This document shows, piece by piece, positions 35,055 through 42,897 of a stretch of DNA of 64,000 nucleotides. Every line of letters begins with the position of its first letter. Position 1 is the stretch's first letter. This DNA is from Methylorubrum populi (GTDB taxonomy: Bacteria; Pseudomonadota; Alphaproteobacteria; Rhizobiales; Beijerinckiaceae): assembly GCF_002355515.1 (NCBI RefSeq), contig NZ_AP014809.1, positions 1,512,501-1,576,500 on the forward strand, given 5' to 3'. Made by a program: the position numbers and the translations under genes. Below the pieces are notes generated by a model. The model was given only the letters and a program-made list of their open reading frames with translations, was not told where the DNA came from and did not search any database.

Positions 35055-35375
35055 GTGGCCTGGATCGTTCTCGTCGTCGCCGGTCTGCTGGAGGTCGTCT
35101 GGGCCTTCGCGATGAAGCAGTCGGAGGGGTTCTCCCGCCTCTGGCCGAGCGTCGTCACCCTCGTCACCATGGGCCTGAGCTTCGCCTGCCTCGCTTGGTC
35201 GATGCGCAGCCTGCCGCTCGGCACCGCCTACACGATCTGGACCGGCATCGGCGCGGTGGGCGCCTTCATCGTCGGCATCGCCTTCCTGGGCGAGGCGATG
35301 AGCGCCACCCGCATCCTGGCGGCGGGGCTGATCGTCAGCGGCCTCGTGCTGATGAAGCTGTCGAGCACCGCCTGA
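35055..35375 (+). CDS. sugE: small multidrug resistance exporter, SugE/Gdx (guanidinium) type
   Basis: A 106-residue four-helix inner-membrane protein that works as an antiparallel dimer driven by protons. The essential Glu of helix 1 is in AGLLEVVWAFAMKQSEGF (residue 13). The stretch TAYTIWTGIGAVGAF in helix 3 is typical of the SugE/Gdx branch, which exports guanidinium, and differs from EmrE-like drug pumps. The start is GTG with GAGG 5 bases upstream inside a small hairpin. It converges with the HTH gene, whose stop is 4 bases away. Family is certain, the guanidinium role likely. Confidence 0.9.
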   Translation: MAWIVLVVAGLLEVVWAFAMKQSEGFSRLWPSVVTLVTMGLSFACLAWSMRSLPLGTAYTIWTGIGAVGAFIVGIAFLGEAMSATRILAAGLIVSGLVLMKLSSTA

Positions 35376-35379
35376 CGTC

Positions 35380-36180
35380 TCAGGCCGTCCCCTCCCCGCA
35401 GCCGGGAAACACCGCGAACACGTCCTCGCGCACCCGGTCGAGGATGCGACGATAGGTCGGCTCGCAGGCCATCCCGGCCGCGATGCGCCCGTACTGCGCG
35501 CCCTCGGCCAGGGCCCCGCGCTCGGGCACCAGGGCGAGCGGGGTCGCGGCCGGCGTGAGCTGCGTGCCGCGGCCGGAGAACAGGGTGGTGAGAATGCCGA
35601 ACATCTCGCCCTGGATCGTCGGGCGGCCGAGCACGGCGAGGCGGTACTGCCCCAGGAAGTTGGTGACGAGATAGATCTGACCCGACTGGTTCGGCACCGA
35701 GACGGTGCCGGACTGGGCGAACGGCGCGTCGAGCCGCTCGGCCTCGCGGAAGACGAGGCGGGCGCTGTCCGCATCCCAGGCGATCTCGGTGCGGTAGGCG
35801 AAGATCGCCCCCGCCTGCCCGAAGGAGGGGCGCAGGGTCAGGTAGCGGCCTTCGAGGAAGGCCACCGCCTCGCGGGTATAGGAGCCGAACTCCTCCGGCG
35901 CGTGGCGCGCCTTCTCGGCGAGCGCCGCCGGCGGCGCGGTGGCCTGGACCCTCAGAGGCAGACTCAGCGCCTCCTCCAGGCGCAGCGTGGTCGCGAGCGT
36001 GAAGGGCCGACGGCCGGACAGCGCCTTTTCCAGAGTCGAGATGCTGATGCGGGCCGCGTCCGCCAGCGCCTGCCGCGACATCCGGCGGCGGGCCAGCGCC
36101 TCGCGCACCGCCGCGGCGATGAGACGGCTCTGCCCGTCGGGCAGCTCGGTCTCGGGAAGTTCGGCCTCGATCGGCGGCAT
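35380..36180 (-). CDS. XRE-type helix-turn-helix regulator
   Basis: A 266-residue protein with an N-terminal HTH (REALARRRMSRQALADAARISISTLEKALSGRRPFT, about residues 25-60). The C-terminal domain of about 170 residues is not recognised (YTREAVAFLEGRYLTLRPSFG; GQIYLVTNFLGQYRLAVLGRP), looks like an alpha/beta sensor domain and contains no obvious enzyme motif. ATG 36180 with GGAA upstream is preferred; a TTG at 36234 would add 18 residues. It follows the sortase gene by 50 bases on the same strand and may be in its operon. The target is unknown. Confidence 0.75.
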   Translation of the reverse strand: MPPIEAELPETELPDGQSRLIAAAVREALARRRMSRQALADAARISISTLEKALSGRRPFTLATTLRLEEALSLPLRVQATAPPAALAEKARHAPEEFGSYTREAVAFLEGRYLTLRPSFGQAGAIFAYRTEIAWDADSARLVFREAERLDAPFAQSGTVSVPNQSGQIYLVTNFLGQYRLAVLGRPTIQGEMFGILTTLFSGRGTQLTPAATPLALVPERGALAEGAQYGRIAAGMACEPTYRRILDRVREDVFAVFPGCGEGTA

Positions 36181-36230
36181 GGTGCGGGTTCCGGACGGAT
36201 CCGCACAGAACCGCACCGGGGTGGGAACCG

Positions 36231-36842
36231 TCAAGGTTCGGCCACCGCCTCCACCAGCAAACGCTCCGGCCCCGGCGTCATCGCATCGAGCGGCCAGCAG
36301 GTGGCGAGCACGAGGCGGCGGCCGGGCGCGTCGGGGTCGAGGCCGGAGGCGTCCCAGCGCACGACCCGGCGCCCGGTGACCCGGAAGCGGACGCTGCGGC
36401 CGTCACGGCGCACGACCTCGATCGGATCGCCGGCGGCGAGCCGGCCGAGGCTGCGGAACTGGGTGTCGCGGTGGGCGGCATAGACCGCCGTGCCGGGCTC
36501 GCCCGCCTCGGGGGTGCCCTCGACATGGCCGGGGCCGAAGGCCAGTGCCTGCCCGCTCGATCCGGCGAGGACCACGTAGCTCACGCCGAGATCCGGGAAG
36601 ACGATGCGCGCGACCGGCACCGTGTCGGCCCAGGGCCAGGGGCGCACGCCGCTTCCCTCGGCGAGGCTCCGGGCGAAGGCGCGCTCCAGCAGCCGCTGCG
36701 CCAGGGCGGCCTTGGCCGGGATCCAGGCGGCCTGCGCGAGCAGCACCAGCCCGGCCGCCACGAGCAGGAGGGCCGGCAGGGCCGTGATGCTCCGCCGGCC
36801 GGGACGCCGCGCGACGGCATCCCGCTTCGCGATCCCGCTCAC
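36231..36842 (-). CDS. class GN sortase
   Basis: A 203-residue membrane-anchored transpeptidase. One N-terminal helix (LPALLLVAAGLVLLAQAAWI) is followed by the sortase fold with its catalytic triad: His in TAVYAAHRDTQF (about residue 117), Cys in LVLATCWPLD (about 180) and Arg in GPERLLVEAV (about 194). Class GN sortases occur in Gram-negative bacteria beside one dedicated substrate. That substrate's gene is directly upstream and overlaps it (GTGA, start GTG 36842), so the two are coupled. No in-frame ATG exists before the membrane helix. Confidence 0.9.
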   Translation of the reverse strand: MSGIAKRDAVARRPGRRSITALPALLLVAAGLVLLAQAAWIPAKAALAQRLLERAFARSLAEGSGVRPWPWADTVPVARIVFPDLGVSYVVLAGSSGQALAFGPGHVEGTPEAGEPGTAVYAAHRDTQFRSLGRLAAGDPIEVVRRDGRSVRFRVTGRRVVRWDASGLDPDAPGRRLVLATCWPLDAMTPGPERLLVEAVAEP

Positions 36843-39043
36843 GCCGCGATCCGGCGGCGGCAGAGGGACAGGCCCAGGCCGAGCGCCAGCAACAGGCCGC
36901 CGAGCCATGCGCGGATCTCGAAATCCGTGGCGGTCTGCGGCAGCGCGACCGGCTGCGCGGCGGCGAACTGGGTGGCGAACGGGCTGGCCGGCGCGGCGCG
37001 GCGCTGGCGCGGCGGCGTGGGAAGCGGCTGCGCCTCGCCCTCGCCGAACACGCTTTCGAAATCCCAGCCGGCCGGGAGGTTGAGCGGAAGGTCGGTGCTG
37101 ACGAGCCGCGCACCCTCCGGCCGACGCGGGGTGGCGTCCACCGCCACCAGCGAGGTCAGGCGGGTGGTGAGCCCGTGGTCGAGGGCGAGCCGCAGGATCG
37201 CGGCGTCGGCGGCCTCCGCCGAGAGCCGGCCGGTCAGCCGCGCCGTCTCGGCCTCGGCGATCTTGGCTCGCGCCCAGAGCTTGCCGATGCCGGCGCCGGC
37301 CTCAGCCGTATCGAGCTGCAACATCTTCTGCCAGGGCTGTCCGCCGATCCGGCCGGCAAGGGTGAGCGTCCCGCGGGCCTGCTCCATCCGGGCCGGCAGG
37401 GCGAGCGGCTCCCCGCGGTAGAGGTCGGGCAGGCGGGCGGGCGCGGCGTCGACGCCGGGCTCGGAGAAGGTTGCGGTCAGGTCGGTGACGGCCGGGCTCT
37501 CCAGCTTCAGCAGCAGCGCACGCATCCGCTCGGTCACCTGATCCGGCGTGCCGATCTCGGTGAAGCTGCCGCGGCCGAGTTCGGCCGCGTGGCGCATCAG
37601 ATATCCGTTCGGGGCCGAGCCGATGCCGACCATGAACAGCCGCGAGCGCCCGCGCTCCGCCGCGATCGCGGAGAAGATCTGCGCCTCGTTGCCGATGGCG
37701 CCGTCGGTGAGGAACACGACCTGCCGCAGGCGGCCGGTCTCTTCGGGCGTCGTGTCCCGCAGCGCGGCGCGCAGCGGCGCCAGCATCTCCGTGCCGCCGC
37801 GAGCCTCCAGGCCGGCGACGAAGCGCTTCGCTTGGTCGAGATGGGCCTCGTCGGCCGGGACGAGATCGGGGAACAGGGTGTCGAAGCTGTCGTCAAAGCG
37901 AATCACGCTGAAGCGGTCTCTCGCGCCCAGCCGGTCGAGACCGATCAGCAGGCTCGCCTTGGCCTGGCGCATCGAGGCGCCGCCCATGGAGCCAGAATTG
38001 TCGATCACGAACACCACGTCGCGGGGCACGGGCGCGACCGGGCTCGCCGATTCCGGCGGGGTGATCACAGCGAGGACCGCCTCGCCGCCCGCGACCCGCT
38101 CGCGGAACAGGCCGACCGAGGGTGCCGCGCCCGCGGCGGCGGCCCAGGTCAGCTCGAAATCACGGTCGGCGGCGGTGGCGCCGTCGGCGAGCGTGATCCG
38201 GCGCTTGGTGCCGGACACCTCCTCGACGCGGATCGCGTGGGTGGCGCTGCGCACTGGGCCCAACGGGAAGCCGGCCTTGAGATCGACGGTGAGCGTCAGC
38301 GGGTTGATCGGCGCGTGGCGGGCCGGATCGAGCACCGGCGCCGCGATCGTCCGGCGGTCGGGGACGGGATCGGCGGCGGAGACCCCGTCGACGACGGCGG
38401 TCACGGCCGGCGGGGCCGGGCTGTAGCGCGGGGCGGCCACGGTCGGCAGGCGCAGCGCGTAGGTGCCGCCCGATTGCCGCACCGGCTGCTGATATTCGAG
38501 CTGCACCAGCACCGTCTCGCCGGGGCCGATATTGGCGACCGCGTTGGTGAACAGGTTGGGCCGCTGCTGCTCGGTCAATGCGGCGGCCTTGCCCTCGGCC
38601 TTGGCCGCCTCGTAGGCGCGCCGCGCCGCCTCGCGCTCGCGGATCTCGGCGACGATGACCCGGTCGCCGACGACGAGCTTCATCGTGTCGACCGCCGCAT
38701 CCTCCGGCAGCGGGAACAGGTAGGTGCCCTCGACCCACTCCGCCGTGGTGTTGCGGAAGGCCTGGGTGATCGTCGCCCGCGCGGTCGGGCCGCTCACGGT
38801 GATCGCGGCATCCGCCCTCAGGCGAGGCGCCTCGACCGGCGCGCCGCCCTCGGAGCGGAGCAGCAGCGTCCCGCTGCCATCCTTGCCCTCCAGCGCCCGT
38901 GCCGGCGCGATCCCGGCGACGAGCGCGAGCAGGAGGGCGATCAGCGGGCCGAGCAGCAGGTTGCGCGTCAGGCCCGGAGCCGGGCACGGAAGCGGTGTCG
39001 GATGATGCGGGGACAGGGGGAGTCGGAGCACGGGAGCCTCCAT
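36839..39043 (-). CDS. sortase substrate with VIT and von Willebrand A domains
   Basis: A 734-residue exported protein. The signal helix (LLLGPLIALLLALVAGIAPARA) ends near residue 50. The VIT domain covers about 60-190 (ITQAFRNTTAEWVEGTYLFPLPEDAAVD). The vWA domain has an intact metal site (DVVFVIDNSGSMGGASM, D-x-S-x-S type) and covers about 330-500. The C-terminus is a sorting signal: LPQTATDFEIRAWLGG, a hydrophobic helix and a positive end (CRRRIAA). The sortase should cut in LPQT-A. This is the form of the 'marine proteobacterial sortase target protein'. ATG 39043 is chosen over an upstream TTG (39079). Its role, perhaps adhesion, is not known. Confidence 0.9.
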   Translation of the reverse strand: MEAPVLRLPLSPHHPTPLPCPAPGLTRNLLLGPLIALLLALVAGIAPARALEGKDGSGTLLLRSEGGAPVEAPRLRADAAITVSGPTARATITQAFRNTTAEWVEGTYLFPLPEDAAVDTMKLVVGDRVIVAEIREREAARRAYEAAKAEGKAAALTEQQRPNLFTNAVANIGPGETVLVQLEYQQPVRQSGGTYALRLPTVAAPRYSPAPPAVTAVVDGVSAADPVPDRRTIAAPVLDPARHAPINPLTLTVDLKAGFPLGPVRSATHAIRVEEVSGTKRRITLADGATAADRDFELTWAAAAGAAPSVGLFRERVAGGEAVLAVITPPESASPVAPVPRDVVFVIDNSGSMGGASMRQAKASLLIGLDRLGARDRFSVIRFDDSFDTLFPDLVPADEAHLDQAKRFVAGLEARGGTEMLAPLRAALRDTTPEETGRLRQVVFLTDGAIGNEAQIFSAIAAERGRSRLFMVGIGSAPNGYLMRHAAELGRGSFTEIGTPDQVTERMRALLLKLESPAVTDLTATFSEPGVDAAPARLPDLYRGEPLALPARMEQARGTLTLAGRIGGQPWQKMLQLDTAEAGAGIGKLWARAKIAEAETARLTGRLSAEAADAAILRLALDHGLTTRLTSLVAVDATPRRPEGARLVSTDLPLNLPAGWDFESVFGEGEAQPLPTPPRQRRAAPASPFATQFAAAQPVALPQTATDFEIRAWLGGLLLALGLGLSLCRRRIAA

Positions 39044-39270
39044 CGGTGGATGCCGGCGCGGTCGGCCGGCTCCTGCCAAGGCTCCTCCAGCGCGGGTCGC
39101 GCCGCCACGGGACGCTTCGCCAACCTTCGGCCCGGCGCCGCACCGGAACGGCGGCCGATGTCCGGAAAGCGGCGCAGTTCGCCCCCGACGGTGACGCTTC
39201 GTCCGCCTCGGTGCGGGGCGCGGCGTCGCGGCCCGCTGTTCGGCACGCGCGAACCGCCTACATCGGGTCC

Positions 39271-39894
39271 ATGTCCCGCTCGCCCATGTCCCGCTTGTCT
39301 GCGCCGTCCACCCGCATCGTCTGCATCCGCCACGGCGAATCGACCTTCAACGCGCATCACGAGGCGACGGGGCGCGATCCGGGCCATATCGATGCCCGCC
39401 TGTCCGAGCGTGGCCACGCCCAGGTCGCGGCGGCCCGCAAGGCGCTGCGCGACATTCCCTTCGAACTCGTCGTCACCTCGCCGCTGACCCGGGCGCTCCA
39501 GACCACCGCCGGGATCTTCTCCGATCACCCGGCCCGGCCCGACGTGCTGGTCGAGGTGCTCCACCGGGAATGCCAGGAGAGCAGCTGCGACATCGGCCGG
39601 GCGGCCTCCGTTCTGGCGCGGGAATTCCCGGCCTTCCGGGTCGATCACCTGCCCGAGACGTGGTGGTACGCCGACGGAGAGGCGGGGCCGGAGGGCTGGC
39701 ATGTCGAGCCCCGGACCCTGTTCGACCAGCGGGTCTCGGGGTTCCGCGACTGGCTGCGGGCGCGGCCGGAGCGGACCATCGCGGTCATCGGCCACTGCAC
39801 CTTCTTCTACCATCTGACCGGGCGCTGGCTCGCCAACTGCGAGGCGCTCGACATCGACCTCGCGGACGAGCCGCTCCCGCGCGCCTACGGCTGA
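39271..39894 (+). CDS. histidine phosphatase family protein
   Basis: A 207-residue protein of the phosphoglycerate-mutase-like superfamily. The catalytic motif IVCIRHGESTFNAH (His about residue 20) is followed by LSERGHAQVAAARKAL and VVTSPLTRALQTTAGI. The second catalytic His is in IAVIGHCTFFYHL (about 172). The core is therefore complete. The substrate cannot be told from the sequence. Two ATGs (39271, 39286) are possible. The last 10 bases overlap the convergent gene at 39885. Confidence 0.88.
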   Translation: MSRSPMSRLSAPSTRIVCIRHGESTFNAHHEATGRDPGHIDARLSERGHAQVAAARKALRDIPFELVVTSPLTRALQTTAGIFSDHPARPDVLVEVLHRECQESSCDIGRAASVLAREFPAFRVDHLPETWWYADGEAGPEGWHVEPRTLFDQRVSGFRDWLRARPERTIAVIGHCTFFYHLTGRWLANCEALDIDLADEPLPRAYG

Positions 39895-40607
39895 ATCCGG
39901 GCCGCCTCCAGCCGGTCGCGAGCGGAGACGAGGTCGATCGCCGGCGCCTGCCGGCCGATGCCGAGCGCCTCGTCGAGGATCGTGAGGGCGATGCGCCACG
40001 TGCCCTCGGCGAAGGGGGCGGCGCCCTCCGCCACCTCGGCGGCGCTGCGCGGATCGGCGAAGGCGCGGATCGCGGCGGTGGCGGTGCGTGCGACCGCCGA
40101 GGCGCGGGCCCCCGCGATCCAGGCCTGACGGCCGGCGGCGTCGTGCGAGAGCGCGCCGCCCTGACCTTCGGCGGTGCGCAGGGTCTCGACGGCGCGGTGG
40201 GGATCGGACGCCGTCTCGCAGCGGGCGGCGAGTGCCGGCAGGCCGGCCGCGTCGAGAAGCGGGGGCAGGATGCGGCGCACGCTCTCGAGCGCCAGGAAGC
40301 CGGTGCGGGCCGCCTCGATGGCCGGCGCGTCCGCCGAGCCGGAGAGCCGCAGCACGAAGGCCATCAGCCCCTGCCGCTCGGCCTCCGGCATGGCGTCGTT
40401 GAGGCCGAGCGCGTAGGCCGCGAGTGGGCGCGAGAAGCAGGGCGGGCAATCCTCGGTCGCGGTGATCGTGCGGTAGGGCAGTCCCGCCGCGACGATCGCC
40501 GCCTCGTTGATGCAGGTGCCCCCGTCCGGCCCCGGGAAGGCATGCGAGCCCTTCAGCAGCCGCCAGTGGAGGATGGGCGCGAAGGCGTCGAGGGCATGTT
40601 CGCTCAA
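39885..40607 (-). CDS. conserved-looking hypothetical protein
   Basis: A 240-residue protein, not recognised. Its first 65 residues are the most distinctive: ILHWRLLKGSHAFPGPDGG, CINEAAIVAAGLPYR and TEDCPPCFSRPLAAYAL. They contain three Cys (one C-x-x-C pair) and look like a compact domain. The rest is helical and Ala-rich. No signal peptide or membrane segment. It lies 63 bases downstream of the NicO gene on the same strand. Codon use matches its neighbours, so it is a native gene. A metal link is possible through the Cys residues and the neighbour but is not shown. Confidence 0.6.
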   Translation of the reverse strand: MSEHALDAFAPILHWRLLKGSHAFPGPDGGTCINEAAIVAAGLPYRTITATEDCPPCFSRPLAAYALGLNDAMPEAERQGLMAFVLRLSGSADAPAIEAARTGFLALESVRRILPPLLDAAGLPALAARCETASDPHRAVETLRTAEGQGGALSHDAAGRQAWIAGARASAVARTATAAIRAFADPRSAAEVAEGAAPFAEGTWRIALTILDEALGIGRQAPAIDLVSARDRLEAARIQP

Positions 40608-40670
40608 GCAGGGCTCCTCCCGATCGAGGACGAACCTGCCACGGCATAGAGGGACTTGGCGAGGGGGCGT

Positions 40671-41684
40671 TTAGCCACCCATGCCCGTGGCCAGCCCCGA
40701 CAGCATAGCGAGCCCCAGCACCAGCACGAAGGCCCCTGCCAGGAGTTCGAGCCCGCCGACCGCGAGGGCGCCAGCCTGCCCGCGCCCGCCGGCGAGCCGC
40801 AGGGCCAGAGCCTTGGCGAAGACCGCGAGGCTCGCCAGCGCTCCGGTGGTGAGCGCGGTGCCGAGCGCCATGGCGAAGGTCGCGGCGATGCCGGCGGAGA
40901 GCATGCCCTGCGCGGCGCAGAACACGAGGATCAGCACCGCCCCGGCGCAGGGCCGGGAGCCGGCGGCGAGCACCACGCCGGCCCGCTCGCGCCAGCCGCC
41001 GAGCCGGTCGAGGGCGGCGGCATCCGTCAGGTGCGCGTGGCCGCAGCCGGGGCCGCAGGCCTCGGCCGGGGTGTCGGTGACGAGGCCGGCGAGCCGCCCG
41101 GCCTTGCGCCACGTCACCGCGGCGCCGAGCCCGGCCACGAGGGCGAAACTGACCGTCTCGATCAGGGTGCCGGCCCGCGTCATGCCGGCAGCGGTCGCCC
41201 GGAGGATGAAGACGCCGACCAGCACGATGGCGATGGCGACGCAGGCTTGCAGCAGGGCGGCGGCGGCGCTCAGGGCGAAGCCGCGCCGCAGCGTGCGCTC
41301 GCCCGCCACGATGTAGCCGGCGATCACCGCCTTGCCGTGACCGGGCCCGGCGGCGTGGAACACGCCGTAGGCGAAGCCCATCACCACGAGCGGCGTCCAG
41401 GAGCCGCCCGCCTTCAGGGCCGACACGGCCGCCCGAAGCTGGCTCGAAAAGTTGGACTGCACCGCCAGCAGCCAGCTGCCGAGCCCGGTCGTCGGCGGGG
41501 CGGCCTCGCGAAAGCCGATGCCGAAGGGCGAGCGCGGCGGCGGCGCGGCGACGGGGCCGAGCGCGGCGGCAAGTGCGGCGAGGAGGCCGGCGGCCGCCAG
41601 CACCGCCCCGGCGGCGAGCGCCAGTCGGCGCGGCCAGCGGCCAGCCGCCAAGCCCGCGGGACGCAGGGAGGCGGTCAGGGACAT
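40671..41684 (-). CDS. NicO/RcnA-type nickel/cobalt transporter
   Basis: A 337-residue inner-membrane protein with about seven helices. Family motifs are FAYGVFHAAGPGHGKAVIAGYIV (helix pair with two His), a His/Cys-rich loop (CGPGCGHAHLTDAA) and AAGSRPCAGAVLILVFC. NicO proteins move nickel or cobalt; RcnA exports them, others import. It overlaps the DUF1007 gene upstream by 10 bases. The DUF1007-NicO pair is a recurring two-gene unit in Alphaproteobacteria. Direction of transport and metal are not settled by the sequence. Confidence 0.85.
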   Translation of the reverse strand: MSLTASLRPAGLAAGRWPRRLALAAGAVLAAAGLLAALAAALGPVAAPPPRSPFGIGFREAAPPTTGLGSWLLAVQSNFSSQLRAAVSALKAGGSWTPLVVMGFAYGVFHAAGPGHGKAVIAGYIVAGERTLRRGFALSAAAALLQACVAIAIVLVGVFILRATAAGMTRAGTLIETVSFALVAGLGAAVTWRKAGRLAGLVTDTPAEACGPGCGHAHLTDAAALDRLGGWRERAGVVLAAGSRPCAGAVLILVFCAAQGMLSAGIAATFAMALGTALTTGALASLAVFAKALALRLAGGRGQAGALAVGGLELLAGAFVLVLGLAMLSGLATGMGG

Positions 41685-42352
41685 GCGACGATGGCTCGGT
41701 TGGCGAATTGCTCGCCGTAATTCGAGGCCGCGGTGAGCGCCTCGAACATCGCCTCCGTCATAGACTGTCCGGCGGAGGCCACCGCCGGCTCGGTGTTCTT
41801 CGCTCGCGTGATGGTCATGCTGCAGCCGGAGGCGGCGCCGGCCAGACGCAGCGCATCGGCCCCCTCGGCAAGACTGAAGGCGATGAAGTAGGTGGGATCG
41901 TAGATCTCGACCGCCGCGACGCCCCGGCCCTGGGCGGTGGGGGTCTTGAGCGGCAGCAGGAAGCTCAAGGTGAGCTTGCCGCCCTCCATCGCCATGCGCG
42001 CCTCCTGCGGCTCGGCGAAGGCCTGCTCCTTGCCCGCCACCTTGAGCTTCGTGAAGTAGGCGAACTCGGCGAGGTTGGCGGCGTGCTCCTTGGCCGAGCC
42101 CTGAAGCTCCTCGGGCGAGACCGTGCCGTCGCCGTTGGCGTCGAGCCCCTGCGTCAGGAAGGCGGTGTATTCGGGATCGAAGGTCCAGGCGTGGCGGATG
42201 CCGGTGACGCGGCCCGCCTCGTAGGCGAGTTCGGCCTTCGCGGTGATCCAGACATGGGGGTGGGCGGAGGCCGGGCTCGAAGCGGCAAGACCGGCCGCGA
42301 GGCCGAACGCGGCGGCAAGGGCGAGACGTCGGAAAGAGGCGGCGATCGGCAT
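41675..42352 (-). CDS. DUF1007 periplasmic protein
   Basis: A 225-residue exported protein with signal peptide (LALAAAFGLAAGLAASSPASA). The mature end is HPHVWITAKAELAY, and this His-Pro-His N-terminus is the hallmark of DUF1007 and a probable metal site. An EF-hand-like loop, DANGDGTVSPEEL (about residue 72), has the acidic pattern that binds calcium. The downstream overlapping gene is a NicO transporter, so this protein is likely its periplasmic metal-binding partner. The C-terminal half contains two Cys (CSMTITRAK and IVACP). Confidence 0.85.
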   Translation of the reverse strand: MPIAASFRRLALAAAFGLAAGLAASSPASAHPHVWITAKAELAYEAGRVTGIRHAWTFDPEYTAFLTQGLDANGDGTVSPEELQGSAKEHAANLAEFAYFTKLKVAGKEQAFAEPQEARMAMEGGKLTLSFLLPLKTPTAQGRGVAAVEIYDPTYFIAFSLAEGADALRLAGAASGCSMTITRAKNTEPAVASAGQSMTEAMFEALTAASNYGEQFANRAIVACP

Positions 42353-42438
42353 GACGCTCGGGGCGAAGCGGGTCGGAGGGTGACGACGATGCCGATGACC
42401 CTGCCCGGCCGATCGGGCGAAAGCAGGGCGCGCCCGCT

Positions 42439-42897
42439 CTACGGCCGCTTGAGCAGCGCCTCGACTTCGGCCTTCTCCGCGGCGGAGAGGCCGTCCGCCC
42501 TCGGCGCACGGCGGCGCGACAGGCGCCAGATGCCGAAGGCGCCGAGGCCCACCGCGAGCAGCGGGCTCAGCCAGAGTAGCAGCGTGTGCCAGCCGAAGAC
42601 GGGGCGCAGCAGCACGAACTCGCCGTAGCGGGCCACGACGTAATCGACGACCTGGCCGTTGCTGTCGCCCTCCTTGAGCCGCTCGCGCACCAGCACGCGC
42701 AGATCCTTGGCGAGCGGCGCGTCGGAATCGTCGATCGACTGATTCTGGCAGACGAGGCAGCGCAAACCTTCCGAGATCTCCCGCGCCCGCGCCTCCATGG
42801 CGGGGTCTTTCAGCACCTCGTCCGGCTGCACGGCGAGCGCCGGGAGGGCCGTGAGGCTCAGGGCGAGGGCGACGAGGGCGGAGCGAAGGCGGTTCAT
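42439..42897 (-). CDS. ccmH: cytochrome c maturation protein CcmH (CycL)
   Basis: A 152-residue protein with signal peptide (ALSLTALPALA). The periplasmic domain contains LRCLVCQNQSIDDSDAPLA, the C-x-x-C that keeps apocytochrome c thiols reduced for heme attachment. One C-terminal membrane helix (LLLWLSPLLAVGLGAFGIW) follows. Last gene of the ccmI-ccmE-ccmF-ccmH operon; it overlaps ccmF by 4 bases (ATGA). Length is typical for the short alphaproteobacterial CycL form, without a fused CcmI part. Confidence 0.95.
   Translation of the reverse strand: MNRLRSALVALALSLTALPALAVQPDEVLKDPAMEARAREISEGLRCLVCQNQSIDDSDAPLAKDLRVLVRERLKEGDSNGQVVDYVVARYGEFVLLRPVFGWHTLLLWLSPLLAVGLGAFGIWRLSRRRAPRADGLSAAEKAEVEALLKRP

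Noticed and set aside
32724..35774. Long minus-strand frame opposite pbpC and sugE
   Set aside because: No recognisable domain; both plus-strand genes have complete catalytic motifs.
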